Positions 7,059 through 16,009 of a DNA stretch of 64,000 nt are shown piece after piece. The notes under the pieces are model-generated. The model searched no databases. It saw only the letters and a list, made by a program, of their open reading frames with translations, and was not told where the DNA came from. A program made the translations under genes and the position numbers. The DNA is taken from assembly GCA_900316415.1 (NCBI GenBank), contig ONCV01000014.1, positions 1 through 64,000 on the forward strand. The letters are read 5' to 3'. The first letter of the stretch is position 1. Every line of letters begins with the position of its first letter. The stretch comes from an uncultured Eubacteriales bacterium (GTDB lineage: Bacteria; Bacillota; Clostridia; Christensenellales; Aristaeellaceae).

Positions 7059-7542
7059 TTCCATCATGATGCAGTCTCTTCCCCCCTGGAAGATCCCGCT
7101 CCGGGAAGAGATTCATTCCCTGTTCGCCGGCCTGGAGCTGAAAAGGAGGCCGGCGCTGCGGCGAAGTCTTCTTCCGGACTATCTCTTCGCCACTGATTTG
7201 CCCCGGTTTGCCGCGCCGGCACAGGTCGCCGCTTTTTCCGCGCTGGCGGAAAGCCTGGGATGGGAACTGCTTCTCCGGTCTGAGTGGCTGAATATGCGCA
7301 AATGCGGTCTGGTCCTTCCGGAAAACCTGCTTCCCTCCTTCCCGGGTTCGGAGAGCGACTGTCTTCGAATCCTTCTGCGGCGGCATTCCGGTTCCGCTGA
7401 TTCGGACCGTGCGGTTTTTCTGCTGATGAAAGCCCGGGAAGAGGGCGGGCCGGCCATGGAGGCCGCCTGCCGGAAACTGCATCGGGAATTTGCGGCGGCG
7501 CTGCGGCGGAAAGAGGATCTTCCCTCCCTGGGCCTGGATTGA
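7051..7542 (+). CDS. Hypothetical protein
   Basis: The frame gives 163 residues from a GTG that overlaps the stop of the coiled-coil gene (GTGACTGA); ATG codons at 7066 and 7069 are alternative starts. It is mainly helical and charged, with no signal peptide, membrane segment or known motif (LFAGLELKRRPALRRSLLPDYLF near 24-46). The overlap with its upstream neighbour and the gap of only 14 bp to the MBL-fold gene suggest translation coupling in a three-gene operon. No function is proposed. Confidence 0.65.
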   Translation: MTDSIMMQSLPPWKIPLREEIHSLFAGLELKRRPALRRSLLPDYLFATDLPRFAAPAQVAAFSALAESLGWELLLRSEWLNMRKCGLVLPENLLPSFPGSESDCLRILLRRHSGSADSDRAVFLLMKAREEGGPAMEAACRKLHREFAAALRRKEDLPSLGLD

Positions 7543-7556
7543 AAGGAGTGCTTGTC

Positions 7557-8195
7557 ATGCTGATAGAGCATATCGGTCATGCGGAATTTCTGATCACGCT
7601 GGAAAGCGGTTTTCGAATTCTGACGGATCCCTACGATGCCTCCACCGGATATCCCGTCCGGAAGCTCGAAGCGGACGGCGTTCTGGTTTCCCATCACCAT
7701 CATGATCACGATGCGGTCGAAAATGTCACCGGTTTCCCGCAGATTATTGACTACGCAGGCGTTCACACCTTCGCGCCGGATGTCCGGGTGACCGGGATCA
7801 TGGCGGATCACGATGACGCCGGGGGGACGAAGCGCGGAAAAACGCTGCTCTTCCTTCTGGAAGCGGAAAAACTCCGTCTGGCGCATCTGGGGGATCTGGG
7901 CTGCCTGCTGGACGCGGATCAGCTGGAAGCCCTGGGGCAGGTGGATATTCTGCTGCTCCCCGTTGGCGGCTTCTTTACCATCGATGCCCGTCAGGCTGCG
8001 GAAGTGATTGATCAGCTGGATCCGCGAATCATCATTCCCATGCATTACAAAACCGAATGCAACGCGGACTGGCCCATTGCCCCCGTGGATGAGTTCCTGA
8101 AACTGTTTGATTCGCGCCAGATCCTGGCGGGCGCCCAGGCGCTTCGGGTTACCAGGGAGGACCTGGACTGCCATCCCCGTATCATTCTGCTTTAA
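7557..8195 (+). CDS. Metal-dependent hydrolase of the MBL fold (UPF0173/UlaG-like)
   Basis: This protein has 212 residues. The start at MLIEHIGHAEF is set by AAGGAG 8 bases upstream; an in-frame TTG at 7539 is less likely. The metallo-beta-lactamase metal-binding motif is SHHHHDHDAV near 43-52, followed by MADHDDAGG, a later HLGDLG segment and a C-terminal His in IIPMHYKTE. These are the ligands expected for a two-metal site. Proteins of this shape hydrolyse phosphoesters or lactones (for example L-ascorbate-6-phosphate lactonase), and the substrate here is unknown. It closes the operon and a strong hairpin follows. Confidence 0.85.
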   Translation: MLIEHIGHAEFLITLESGFRILTDPYDASTGYPVRKLEADGVLVSHHHHDHDAVENVTGFPQIIDYAGVHTFAPDVRVTGIMADHDDAGGTKRGKTLLFLLEAEKLRLAHLGDLGCLLDADQLEALGQVDILLLPVGGFFTIDARQAAEVIDQLDPRIIIPMHYKTECNADWPIAPVDEFLKLFDSRQILAGAQALRVTREDLDCHPRIILL

Positions 8196-8202
8196 TTCTC
8201 CC

Positions 8203-8236
8203 GGAGGCCGGTGAATGCGCCGGCCTCCGTCTTCTG
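8203..8236 (+). terminator. Rho-independent terminator
   Basis: GGAGGCCGG (8203-8211) pairs with CCGGCCTCC (8220-8228), followed by GTCTTCTG. It lies 8 bp after the MBL-fold gene. Confidence 0.7.
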
Positions 8237-8263
8237 TATCTGAAAGAAAGGAATCCGTTTTTT

Positions 8264-9193
8264 ATGCCGGATGTTGTGCAGCATCATGCCTTTGGTCAGG
8301 ACGTCAGGGCCGCTCTGCCCCGGGAAATCCGCGACTGTCTCTGCGATGTTCCCTATCTTTTCGCGCAGTATGGGCCCGACCCCTGGTTTATGTATCAGCC
8401 CTGGAAGCGGCGTCAGGGAAGAGGGCGCCGGATGCATACCACAAAGACCGGAGCCTTTCTGACCGCCCTGGCCCGGAAGGCCCGGAACGGCAGGACACCC
8501 CGGGAGACCTTCTCCTATCTGGCCGGTTTTCTCTGCCATTACGCGCTGGATTCCGGAACTCATCCCTACATCATCTGGCAAAGCACCGAAACCTGGCCCA
8601 CCCCCCGGGCGCACCGGGACCTGGAGCATGCCCTGGATATCGCTCTTCTGAAGCGGGAAGGCTTCTGGGGAGAACAGCATCCGGTCACGGATCATCATTT
8701 CCCGATACTGATGCTTCCCGATTCGCTTTCCGCCGATCTGGAGGCCGTCTACGGGGAGGTCTATGGCTGGAAGGAGGTCGTTCCCGCGCTGAACCGCTGT
8801 TACGCCCGGTATCGTTCCCTGTATGTCCTGATGGAGAAACCCCATTCCGTCCTGACGGGTCTGTCCCGGATCGTCCCTACCTCCCGCATCCGTTCCATCC
8901 CCTATGCCCGGAGCCTTTTTCTCGACCGGGATGTGGAAAACCTTTCCCACCATGTCTGGCATTTTCCCTTCGACAGGGAGCAGATGAGCCGGGAGAGCTT
9001 TCCGGAGCTGCGGGAAAAAGCCCTGGAGGATGCTGTCGGCATGATTCAGGCCAGCTATGCCTACGCCTGTCAGGGAATCCTCCCGTTGGACGAGCTCCGG
9101 GCAAGGCTGGGAAACCGTTCCTATCTCAGTGCGCTGGATGCGGAGGATCCGCGGAATATGGCGGTCCCGAGCCTTCGTCCGCCCGCGGACTGA
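8264..9193 (+). CDS. Zinc-dependent phospholipase C-like protein
   Basis: This protein has 309 residues and starts at MPDVVQHHAFG behind AAAGGA. It shows the Zn_dep_PLPC pattern: an N-terminal His pair, FAQYGPDPWFMY, and the metal-binding LCHYALDSGTHPYI with His92, Asp96 and His100. In the family these residues bind three zinc ions that attack phospholipids. Here there is no signal peptide, as in the many Clostridia homologues that are short and cytoplasmic, and their substrate is unproven. It stands alone between a terminator and the next promoter. Confidence 0.75.
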   Translation: MPDVVQHHAFGQDVRAALPREIRDCLCDVPYLFAQYGPDPWFMYQPWKRRQGRGRRMHTTKTGAFLTALARKARNGRTPRETFSYLAGFLCHYALDSGTHPYIIWQSTETWPTPRAHRDLEHALDIALLKREGFWGEQHPVTDHHFPILMLPDSLSADLEAVYGEVYGWKEVVPALNRCYARYRSLYVLMEKPHSVLTGLSRIVPTSRIRSIPYARSLFLDRDVENLSHHVWHFPFDREQMSRESFPELREKALEDAVGMIQASYAYACQGILPLDELRARLGNRSYLSALDAEDPRNMAVPSLRPPAD

Positions 9194-9210
9194 ATATTTT
9201 TCCGCCTTCA

Positions 9211-9239
9211 TTGCTTTTCCGTGCAAATCGTGCTATTCT
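9211..9239 (+). promoter_or_regulatory. Promoter of the pectin/galacturonate operon
   Basis: TTGCTT (9211-9216), 17-base spacer, TATTCT (9234-9239), about 65 bases before the first gene. No clear operator palindrome was found beside it. Confidence 0.6.
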
Positions 9240-9304
9240 CAGAGATGGTTCAGCCGATTATTTCGGCAATATTCTTCACGAATCTGTGTTTGTGGGAGGC
9301 TTGC

Positions 9305-9733
9305 ATGCAAAAAAAGTCCATTCCTTCCTCCCTGGCCGGCTTCCTGACCGCGAAGGGGCAGCAGCAGTTGGCTGAGGACGGGCTGTCCGATCTTGCGGGT
9401 CTGGTTCGCGTGTTCCGGGAGTCCGCGCCCTCGAAGGATTCTAATCCCTTTTCTCAGGAAAATCTGACCTATCTGACCGCTCTGCTGGACACCATTGGCG
9501 TGATGGACGAACGGCTCTATGAGCATTACCGCGCCCTGATCGATCTGTTCCGCGAGGGGATTTTCCGCGCGCCGAGGAAGGAGCTGCTGGCTTATCCCTC
9601 CTGGACCGCACTTCGCGAGAAAGCCGTTCATCTGGGGCTGCTTCCCATGGAGCTGTACGGTCAGAACCGACCCATGCCCCATGTTGGCGTTCCCGAGACC
9701 TATCTTCAGGTAAAGGAGGGAAAACGCAAATGA
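9305..9733 (+). CDS. Hypothetical protein, first gene of the pectin operon
   Basis: The protein has 142 residues and starts at MQKKSIPSSL behind GGGAGG; the longer frame back to 9221 lacks a ribosome site. It is helical, with no signal peptide and no motif I recognise (SWTALREKAVHLGLLPMELY near 100-119). The last bases ATGA overlap the GH28 start, so the two are translationally coupled. Because it always would be made with the GH28 enzyme, it may be an accessory protein for oligogalacturonide handling, but this is inference from position only. Confidence 0.75.
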   Translation: MQKKSIPSSLAGFLTAKGQQQLAEDGLSDLAGLVRVFRESAPSKDSNPFSQENLTYLTALLDTIGVMDERLYEHYRALIDLFREGIFRAPRKELLAYPSWTALREKAVHLGLLPMELYGQNRPMPHVGVPETYLQVKEGKRK

Positions 9734-11253
9734 AACTGCTGTTTGTATCCGCCCGCAGCGCCACCGTGCTGCTGAACGGGGACGGAGACTATCTGATGCC
9801 CTCCCCTGCCTCCCTGACGCTGAATGGTGAATCGCTGGGTGAGGAAAAGCGTTCCGTTGTTTCGCTGTTTGACCTGTATCCCGATACGGAGTATACCCTG
9901 GTTTCCCTTCAGAATGGCGCGGAGGAAACCCTTTCCTTCCGGACCGAGGCGGAAACCGTTTCCCTGGATGTCCGCCGTTTCGGCGCAATGGGCAACGGGA
10001 AAACCGATGATACCCCCTGTCTTCAGGCGGCCATCATGTGCTGCCCGCCCGGAGGGCGGGTGGTCATCCCGGCCGGGGAATACCTGACCGGCCCGCTCTT
10101 CCTGAAGAGCCATCTGACGCTGGAGCTGAAAAAAGGCGCGACGCTTCATCTGCTGACCAATCAGAACCGCTTCCCCATCCTGCCCGGGGTTACCTTTCCC
10201 ACCGGGGACAGTGAAGAACTGCTGCTGGGTTCCTGGGAAGGAAATCCGCTGGATTCCTTCGCTTCCGCGCTGACGGGAATTGACGTGGAGGATATCCGGA
10301 TCATCGGCGAAGGCATTATTGACGGCCGCGCCCAGGAAGGCATCTGGTGGGTGAATCCCAAGGGCAAGTACCGGGCCTACCGGGGCCACCTGCTGTATCT
10401 GAAGGGCTGCCGCCGGATCACGGTTCAGGGCCTTACCTTCCGCAACAGTCCCGCCTGGAATATTCATCCGCTCTTCAGCGATGATCTGTCCTTCCTGAAC
10501 ATTACGGTGGAAGCGCCCTCCTACAGCCCCAACACGGACGGCTTCGATCCCCAGAGCTGCAACGGAGTGCGGATGTACGGCGCGCTGTTCTCCGTCGGGG
10601 ATGACTGTATTGCCATCAAGGCGGGAAAAATCTGGCAGGGGCAGAAGTACCATACGCCGACCCAGAATGTGGAAATTGCCTGGTGCGCCATGCTGGACGG
10701 GCACGGCGGCGTAACCATCGGCAGCGAGAATGCCGGCGGCGTGCATCATGTGCGGGTGCACCACTGCTGGATGCGGGGCAATGACCGGGGTCTCCGGATC
10801 AAAACCCGCCGCGGCAGGGGGCTGAACGCGGTGGTGGATGATATCCGCTTTGAGGATGTCCGCATGGAAGGGGTCAAGATGCCCCTGGTGGTCAACTGCA
10901 TGTACTTCTGCGATCCGGATGGGCATTCCGCCTATGTCCAGAGCCGGGAGCCCCAGCCCTACGATGAAACGACCCCCACGGTGGGAGCCATCGTCTTCGA
11001 GCGGGTCCGGGCGACCGGGTGCCGCGCGTGCGCAGGTTATATTCTTGGCCTTCCGGAACGCCCGGTGCAGAGCGTGACCGTGAAGGACAGCACCTTTGAT
11101 TTTGTGGAGGATGCCGTTCCCCTGGTGCCGGCCATGGCGGAGAAGGTGCCGGCCCTGCATAATCAGGGCATCATTGCCCAATTCATTGATGAGCTGATTG
11201 TGGAGAACGTGGATATGGATCATATCAAGGGCGACATGGTCCAGCGGCTGTAA
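9730..11253 (+). CDS. Glycoside hydrolase family 28 (polygalacturonase-type)
   Basis: This protein has 507 residues. A short beta domain (about 1-75) is followed by the right-handed parallel beta-helix that begins VRRFGAMGNGKTDDT. The GH28 motifs are all present: NTDG at 268-271, the Asp pair at 291-292, GHGG at 324-327 and RIK at 356-358. GH28 enzymes hydrolyse alpha-1,4-galacturonosyl bonds in pectin by inversion. There is no signal peptide, so it should act in the cytoplasm on imported oligogalacturonides, probably as an exo-enzyme. The product feeds the KduI and KduD steps encoded next. Confidence 0.92.
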   Translation: MKLLFVSARSATVLLNGDGDYLMPSPASLTLNGESLGEEKRSVVSLFDLYPDTEYTLVSLQNGAEETLSFRTEAETVSLDVRRFGAMGNGKTDDTPCLQAAIMCCPPGGRVVIPAGEYLTGPLFLKSHLTLELKKGATLHLLTNQNRFPILPGVTFPTGDSEELLLGSWEGNPLDSFASALTGIDVEDIRIIGEGIIDGRAQEGIWWVNPKGKYRAYRGHLLYLKGCRRITVQGLTFRNSPAWNIHPLFSDDLSFLNITVEAPSYSPNTDGFDPQSCNGVRMYGALFSVGDDCIAIKAGKIWQGQKYHTPTQNVEIAWCAMLDGHGGVTIGSENAGGVHHVRVHHCWMRGNDRGLRIKTRRGRGLNAVVDDIRFEDVRMEGVKMPLVVNCMYFCDPDGHSAYVQSREPQPYDETTPTVGAIVFERVRATGCRACAGYILGLPERPVQSVTVKDSTFDFVEDAVPLVPAMAEKVPALHNQGIIAQFIDELIVENVDMDHIKGDMVQRL

Positions 11254-11356
11254 CATGGGCCTCGGGCCGAAGACTGCCGGTTTCGCGGCGGGGATTCCCG
11301 GAGAATCCCGGAAATCGGATTTCAAATCACCATTATTGGAAAGGAAGGATCTTACC

Positions 11357-12199
11357 ATGGACATTCGCTACTCCTGCAACCAGCGTGATTTCAAGCGCTA
11401 TACCACCGAGGAAACCCGTCGGGAATTCCTGATTGAGAACCTCTTTGTGCCGGATCAGGTTCAGGCCACCTACAGCCATGTGGACCGGGCTGTCGTGCTG
11501 GGCATCATGCCTGTGAAGGAAAAGGTTTCCATTGACAAGGGCATTGATATCTGGAAGAACTTCGGAACGGAATACTTCCTGGAGCGCAGGGAATGCGGTC
11601 TGTTCAATGTCGGAGGCGCCGGAAAGGTGACCGTGGATCAGCAGGTCTATTCCCTGAATTACAAGGACTGCCTGTATATCACCCGCGGAGCGAAAACCGT
11701 TCTGTTCGAGAGCGACGATCCGGAAAAGCCCGCTCATTTCTACGTGGTTTCCTATCCTGCGCATTGCAGCTATGAAAACCGGCTGATCAAGATCGAGGAT
11801 GCCGCCAAGAAGCCCCTCGGCGCGCTGGAAACCAGCAACAAGCGGACGATTAACCAGTTCATTCATCCCTCCGTGCTGAAAACCTGTCAGCTGTCCATGG
11901 GCATGACCGTTCTGGAGCCCGGCTCCGTCTGGAACACCATGCCCGCCCATACGCATGAGCGTCGCATGGAGGTTTATTTCTACTTTGAAGTGCCGAAGAA
12001 CAATGTGGTTTTCCATATGATGGGCGAAGGTCAGGAGACCCGGCACATCGTCATGCAGGATCAGCAGGCCGTGATTTCTCCCTCCTGGTCCATTCACGCC
12101 GGGGCCGGCACCAGCAATTACACCTTTATCTGGGCCATGGGCGGGGAAAATCAGGCCTTTGATGACATGGACGAGATTCCCACCACGGAACTCCGGTAA
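11357..12199 (+). CDS. kduI: 5-dehydro-4-deoxy-D-glucuronate isomerase
   Basis: This protein has 280 residues, and the family is usually about 278. It starts at MDIRYSCNQRDF behind GGAAAGGAAGG. KduI is a cupin-fold zinc isomerase that converts 5-keto-4-deoxyuronate to 2,5-diketo-3-deoxygluconate, the step before KduD. The metal-binding cupin signature is visible in TMPAHTHERRMEVYFYF, with two His and a Glu, and a later His in SIHAGAGTSNY. The gene follows GH28 by 103 bp and precedes kduD by 31 bp. Confidence 0.95.
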   Translation: MDIRYSCNQRDFKRYTTEETRREFLIENLFVPDQVQATYSHVDRAVVLGIMPVKEKVSIDKGIDIWKNFGTEYFLERRECGLFNVGGAGKVTVDQQVYSLNYKDCLYITRGAKTVLFESDDPEKPAHFYVVSYPAHCSYENRLIKIEDAAKKPLGALETSNKRTINQFIHPSVLKTCQLSMGMTVLEPGSVWNTMPAHTHERRMEVYFYFEVPKNNVVFHMMGEGQETRHIVMQDQQAVISPSWSIHAGAGTSNYTFIWAMGGENQAFDDMDEIPTTELR

Positions 12200-12230
12200 T
12201 TCATACAAAATTTGAAAGGAATGAAACGCT

Positions 12231-13028
12231 ATGAACATGAAGGATTTCAGCCTGGAAGGTAAAATTGCGTGGATCACCGGCGCCTCTTACGGCATTGGCT
12301 TTGCGATCGCGGAAGCGTACGCTGCCGCCGGAGCCACCATCGTCTTCAACGACATCAACCAGGATCTGGTCAACAAGGGCCTGGCTGCCTACGCGGAAAA
12401 GAACATCCCCGCCCACGGCTATGTCTGCGACGTGACGAATGAGGAAGCCGTTCTTGCCCTGGTGAAGCAGATCGAAGCCGAGGTCGGCGGGATTGACATT
12501 CTCGTCAACAACGCCGGAATCATCCGCCGCATCCCCATGATCGAGATGAGCGCGGCGGAATTCCGCAAGGTCATCGACGTGGACCTGAACGCCCCCTTCA
12601 TCTGCGCCAAGGCCGTCATCCCCTCCATGATTGAGAAGGGGCACGGAAAAATCATCAACATCTGCTCCATGATGAGCGAGCTGGGCCGGGAGACAGTTTC
12701 TGCCTATGCCGCCGCCAAGGGCGGACTGAAGATGCTGACCCGGAATATCTGCTCGGAATACGGGGAGCACAACATCCAGTGCAACGGCATCGGCCCCGGT
12801 TACATTGCCACCCCCCAGACGGCTCCGCTGCGGGAGCGTCAGGCGGACGGCAGCCGTCATCCCTTCGATCAGTTCATCGTAGCCAAGACGCCCGCAGCCC
12901 GCTGGGGAACGCCGGAGGATCTGCAGGGGCCGGCGGTTTTCCTGGCCTCCGACGCCAGCAATTTTGTCAACGGCCACATTCTGTATGTGGACGGCGGCAT
13001 CCTGGCCTACATCGGCAAGCAGCCCTGA
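12231..13028 (+). CDS. kduD: KduD-like short-chain dehydrogenase (2-deoxy-D-gluconate 3-dehydrogenase / gluconate 5-dehydrogenase)
   Basis: This 265-residue protein is a classical SDR. The nucleotide-binding TGASYGIG motif is at about 16-23 and NNAGI near 90. The catalytic Ser lies in ICSMMSELG and the Tyr-x-x-x-Lys in SAYAAAKGG. It would reduce 2,5-diketo-3-deoxygluconate to 2-keto-3-deoxygluconate with NAD(P)H. The sequence is also close to gluconate 5-dehydrogenases (GPGYIATPQTAPLRE), so the name relies partly on its place after kduI. A terminator follows. Confidence 0.88.
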   Translation: MNMKDFSLEGKIAWITGASYGIGFAIAEAYAAAGATIVFNDINQDLVNKGLAAYAEKNIPAHGYVCDVTNEEAVLALVKQIEAEVGGIDILVNNAGIIRRIPMIEMSAAEFRKVIDVDLNAPFICAKAVIPSMIEKGHGKIINICSMMSELGRETVSAYAAAKGGLKMLTRNICSEYGEHNIQCNGIGPGYIATPQTAPLRERQADGSRHPFDQFIVAKTPAARWGTPEDLQGPAVFLASDASNFVNGHILYVDGGILAYIGKQP

Positions 13029-13047
13029 GTTGATGAAAGATTCTTTT

Positions 13048-13074
13048 CTCCCGCGGAAACGCGGGAGTTTTTTT
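13048..13074 (+). terminator. Terminator of the pectin operon
   Basis: CTCCCGCG (13048-13055), GAAA loop, CGCGGGAG (13060-13067), then seven T. Confidence 0.93.
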
Positions 13075-13106
13075 GTCCCTTCCCCGCCTGTGCCGGGCCG
13101 TCTTTC

Positions 13107-13134
13107 TTGACAAAGCGCGGCTGAATGATACAAT
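13107..13134 (+). promoter_or_regulatory. Promoter of the MATE transporter gene
   Basis: TTGACA (13107-13112), 16-base spacer, TACAAT (13129-13134). Confidence 0.8.
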
Positions 13135-13168
13135 GGGCGGGAACGCCAAGCGTCAGGAGGAACTCCCC

Positions 13169-14518
13169 ATGGTCCGAAGCCGCGTCACATCCATGACCAG
13201 CGGAAGCATTTTCCGCCAGCTGATCTCCTTTTCCATCCCCCTGATGCTTGGAAACCTGTTTCAGCTCTCCTATAACATGGTGGATACGATCGTCATCGGC
13301 CGCTTTGTGGGCAGTACCGCCCTGGCGGCCGTCGGAACCTGCGATCAGATCATGAGCCTGCTGATCCTCGGCGTTTCCGGCGTGTGCATCGGTGCCTCCG
13401 TTCTGATGGGCAATTTCTTCGGCGCGGGGAAAAGGGAAAAGCTTCTCGCCGAGATGAAAACCACGGTCTCCCTGGGCCTGCTCTTTGCCCTGGTCGTCAT
13501 GGCGCTGGGTCTTCCCCTGACGGGAACCATCTTTTCCCTCATGCAGGTTCAGCCGGAAGCCCTGCCGGAGGCCCAGACCTATCTGCGGATCATTTTTCTC
13601 GCGCTCCCCTTCACCTGCCTGTACAATATCTATGCGGCTGCCCTGCGCAGCGTGGGAGACTCCCGGACGCCCGTGCGCTATCTGATCCTTTCCTGCGTGC
13701 TCAACATGGGGCTGGATCTGCTGCTGGTGGCCGGCCTGCATCTGGGAGTACTGGGGGCCGCGCTGGCCACCATGGCGGCGCAGGGCATCAGCGCCCTGCT
13801 GTGTATTTTGTATGTGTACCGGCAGGTTCCCCTGCTGCATTTTTCTGCCCGCTCTCTCCGAATCGACCGTGCCCTTGCCAGGCAGACGCTCTCCCTGGGC
13901 GGACTGACCGCGCTTCAGCAGTGCAGTCAGCCCATCGGGAATATCATCATCCAGGGAAGCGTCAACACCCTCGGCATCACTTCGGCCGCCGCCTTCAGCG
14001 CAGCCCGGAAGATTGAGGACATCGGGCTTCTTCCCGGGCGCAGCATCTCCAACGCCATCACCACCTTCACCGCCCAGAATGAAGGCGCCCTGAATCATGA
14101 ACGGACGGAGAAGGGCTTCCGGAAGGCCATGCTTCTGGAATGCCTCAGCGGCATCGTGGTTTCCGCGATTGTCCTGCTGCTGCGGGGGCCGCTGATGGGC
14201 ATCTTTTCCACGGATTCGGACATGATCCGGGAGGGTCTCCGTTACTTCGGCGTAATCGGCTTCTGCTACACCCTGCCCTGCATCACCAACGGTATTCAGG
14301 GCTATTTCCGGGGCATGAAGCTGATGCTGCCCTCCCTGCTGGCTACCCTGACCCAGATTTCGGTCCGGGTTCTCTTTACCCTTTGGCTGGTTCCCCGGAT
14401 CGGCATTCCCGGTGTCGGCATCGCCTGCGTGGCAGGCTGGACTGCCATGACCCTGTGGACGCTTCCCTACCGCCGTATCTGGCTCTCCCGAAAGGGGCGG
14501 AACATGGGCGGAGAATAG
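13169..14518 (+). CDS. MATE-family multidrug/Na+ antiporter
   Basis: This protein has 449 residues and starts at MVRSRVTSMTSG, with AGGAGG 8 bases upstream. It has twelve predicted membrane segments in two homologous halves, as in MATE transporters. Family features include the first-helix LISFSIPLMLGNLFQLSYN and the VDTIVIGRFVGSTALAAVG stretch, and the matching second-half segment around GGLTALQQCSQPIGN. MATE proteins export cationic drugs or metabolites in exchange for Na+ or H+. The substrate cannot be deduced. It is monocistronic, with a near-consensus promoter. Confidence 0.9.
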   Translation: MVRSRVTSMTSGSIFRQLISFSIPLMLGNLFQLSYNMVDTIVIGRFVGSTALAAVGTCDQIMSLLILGVSGVCIGASVLMGNFFGAGKREKLLAEMKTTVSLGLLFALVVMALGLPLTGTIFSLMQVQPEALPEAQTYLRIIFLALPFTCLYNIYAAALRSVGDSRTPVRYLILSCVLNMGLDLLLVAGLHLGVLGAALATMAAQGISALLCILYVYRQVPLLHFSARSLRIDRALARQTLSLGGLTALQQCSQPIGNIIIQGSVNTLGITSAAAFSAARKIEDIGLLPGRSISNAITTFTAQNEGALNHERTEKGFRKAMLLECLSGIVVSAIVLLLRGPLMGIFSTDSDMIREGLRYFGVIGFCYTLPCITNGIQGYFRGMKLMLPSLLATLTQISVRVLFTLWLVPRIGIPGVGIACVAGWTAMTLWTLPYRRIWLSRKGRNMGGE

Positions 14519-14580
14519 TCTTGCTCCCGGGAAGGAGAGATCCGGTATTCTGCATTCCTTGTCTTTTTTCCGCACGGGGA

Positions 14581-14608
14581 TTGCTTTTCTCCGATAAATC
14601 GTTAAAAT
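14581..14608 (+). promoter_or_regulatory. Promoter of the alpha-oxoamine synthase gene
   Basis: TTGCTT (14581-14586), 16-base spacer, TAAAAT (14603-14608), followed by a 100-base leader with no recognised riboswitch. Confidence 0.6.
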
Positions 14609-14707
14609 AGTCTTTGGCGTCGTTTCCGAACCGCTGATACGGATTCTTCCGGGAAACGCGCCGCGACTTTACTCCGCACACGCGGAAAGACAGGAGGATT
14701 CTGCATC

Positions 14708-15940
14708 ATGCAACCCATTACCCGATTTGAAGACGCTCCGGAATACCGCGAGTTTCAGGCGCGAAGGGAAGAGATGGTCGCCGCGACCGGTAACCGGGAT
14801 CCATATTTTATTCGGCACGATTCCGCGCTGACCGACACCTCCCTGGTGGATGGAGTCCGCAAGCTGAATTTTGCCAGCTACAACTATGTCGGCATGTCCG
14901 GCCGCAAGGAGGTTTCCGAAGCGGCCAAGGCGGCCATCGACAAGTACGGCACCTCCGCCAGCGGAAGCCGTCTGCTGGCGGGCGAAAAAACCATGTACCG
15001 CGAGCTGGAGCATGAGATTGCCCGCTGGAAGCGTTCGGATGACGCGCTGGTGCTGGTCAGCGGGCATGCGACCAATGTGACCTTCGTGGGCAACTTCTGC
15101 GGGGAGGGCGATCTGATCGTCTATGATTCCCTGTCCCACAACTCCGTCTGGCAGGGCTGCCTTCTCAGCCGCGCCACCTGCCGTCCCTTCCCGCACAATG
15201 ACATGGCGGCGCTGGATCGGATCCTGTCCACGCGGCGGGAGAAATTCGGCAAGGTGCTGATCGTTGCGGAGGGCGCCTATTCCATGGACGGGGACGTGGG
15301 GGATATTCCCGGCCTGGTGGCGATCAAAAAGAAATACGGGTGCTTCTTGATGGTGGATGAAGCCCATTCCAGCTGCGTGCTGGGGTCCACCGGCGGCGGC
15401 GTGGATGAATACTTTGACCTGCAGCCCGGAGATATCGATATCCATATGGGGACGCTCTCCAAGGGGCTCGGTGCCTGCGGCGGATATCTGGCCGGAAGCC
15501 AGGCCATTATCGATTATTTGCGCTATATGCTGCCCGGCTTCGCCTTCTCCGTTGGCATCTCTCCGCCTCTCGCGGCGGCGGTGCGCAAGGCGATTGAGCT
15601 GCTGCATCAGGAGCCCGGGATCATGGAGCGGCTCCATCACAATATTCATTTCTTCTGCGCGGAAGCCAAAAAGCGCGGCCTGAATATCTGCCTGGCCGGT
15701 GAATCCGCGATCATTCCCGTGCTCATCGGGGAGGATGTGGATGCCTATGTGCTTTCCAACGCGATGCGGGACCGCAATGTCTGCGTGCCCCCGGCCGTGT
15801 TCCCTGCGGTTCCCCGGGGCGAAGCGCGCCTTCGGTTCAACGTCATCTCCGAGCACACGGACGAGGAAATCCTCTGCGCGCTGGATACCCTGGTCGCCTG
15901 TGCGAAGGAACTGGGCATTCAGCTTCCCGCTGCAAATTGA
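14708..15940 (+). CDS. PLP-dependent alpha-oxoamine synthase (KBL/BioF/serine palmitoyltransferase family)
   Basis: This 410-residue protein is a fold-type I PLP enzyme. Family features are NFASYNYVGMSG, YGTSASGSRLLAGE, the His-bearing VSGHATNVTF and LSHNS, the cofactor-binding VDEAHSSCVLG, and the PLP lysine Lys252 in GTLSKGLGACGG. Such enzymes condense an amino acid with an acyl-CoA or acyl-ACP (glycine, alanine or serine as donor). Neither biotin genes nor threonine dehydrogenase are nearby, so the product could be a 2-amino-3-ketoacid or a sphingoid-type lipid base. It is monocistronic between its own promoter and a strong terminator. Confidence 0.85.
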   Translation: MQPITRFEDAPEYREFQARREEMVAATGNRDPYFIRHDSALTDTSLVDGVRKLNFASYNYVGMSGRKEVSEAAKAAIDKYGTSASGSRLLAGEKTMYRELEHEIARWKRSDDALVLVSGHATNVTFVGNFCGEGDLIVYDSLSHNSVWQGCLLSRATCRPFPHNDMAALDRILSTRREKFGKVLIVAEGAYSMDGDVGDIPGLVAIKKKYGCFLMVDEAHSSCVLGSTGGGVDEYFDLQPGDIDIHMGTLSKGLGACGGYLAGSQAIIDYLRYMLPGFAFSVGISPPLAAAVRKAIELLHQEPGIMERLHHNIHFFCAEAKKRGLNICLAGESAIIPVLIGEDVDAYVLSNAMRDRNVCVPPAVFPAVPRGEARLRFNVISEHTDEEILCALDTLVACAKELGIQLPAAN

Positions 15941-15953
15941 TTCGCAGCCATCA

Positions 15954-15996
15954 AAAACGGAGAAGGGAGTTCATTCCCCTTCTCCGTTTTGTTTTT
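15954..15996. terminator. Strong bidirectional terminator
   Basis: AAAACGGAGAAGGG pairs with CCCTTCTCCGTTTT around a short loop, with A and T runs on either side. It serves the oxoamine synthase gene (+) and the sua5 operon (-). Confidence 0.9.
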
Positions 15997-16009
15997 CCCT
16001 TTCCGGATT

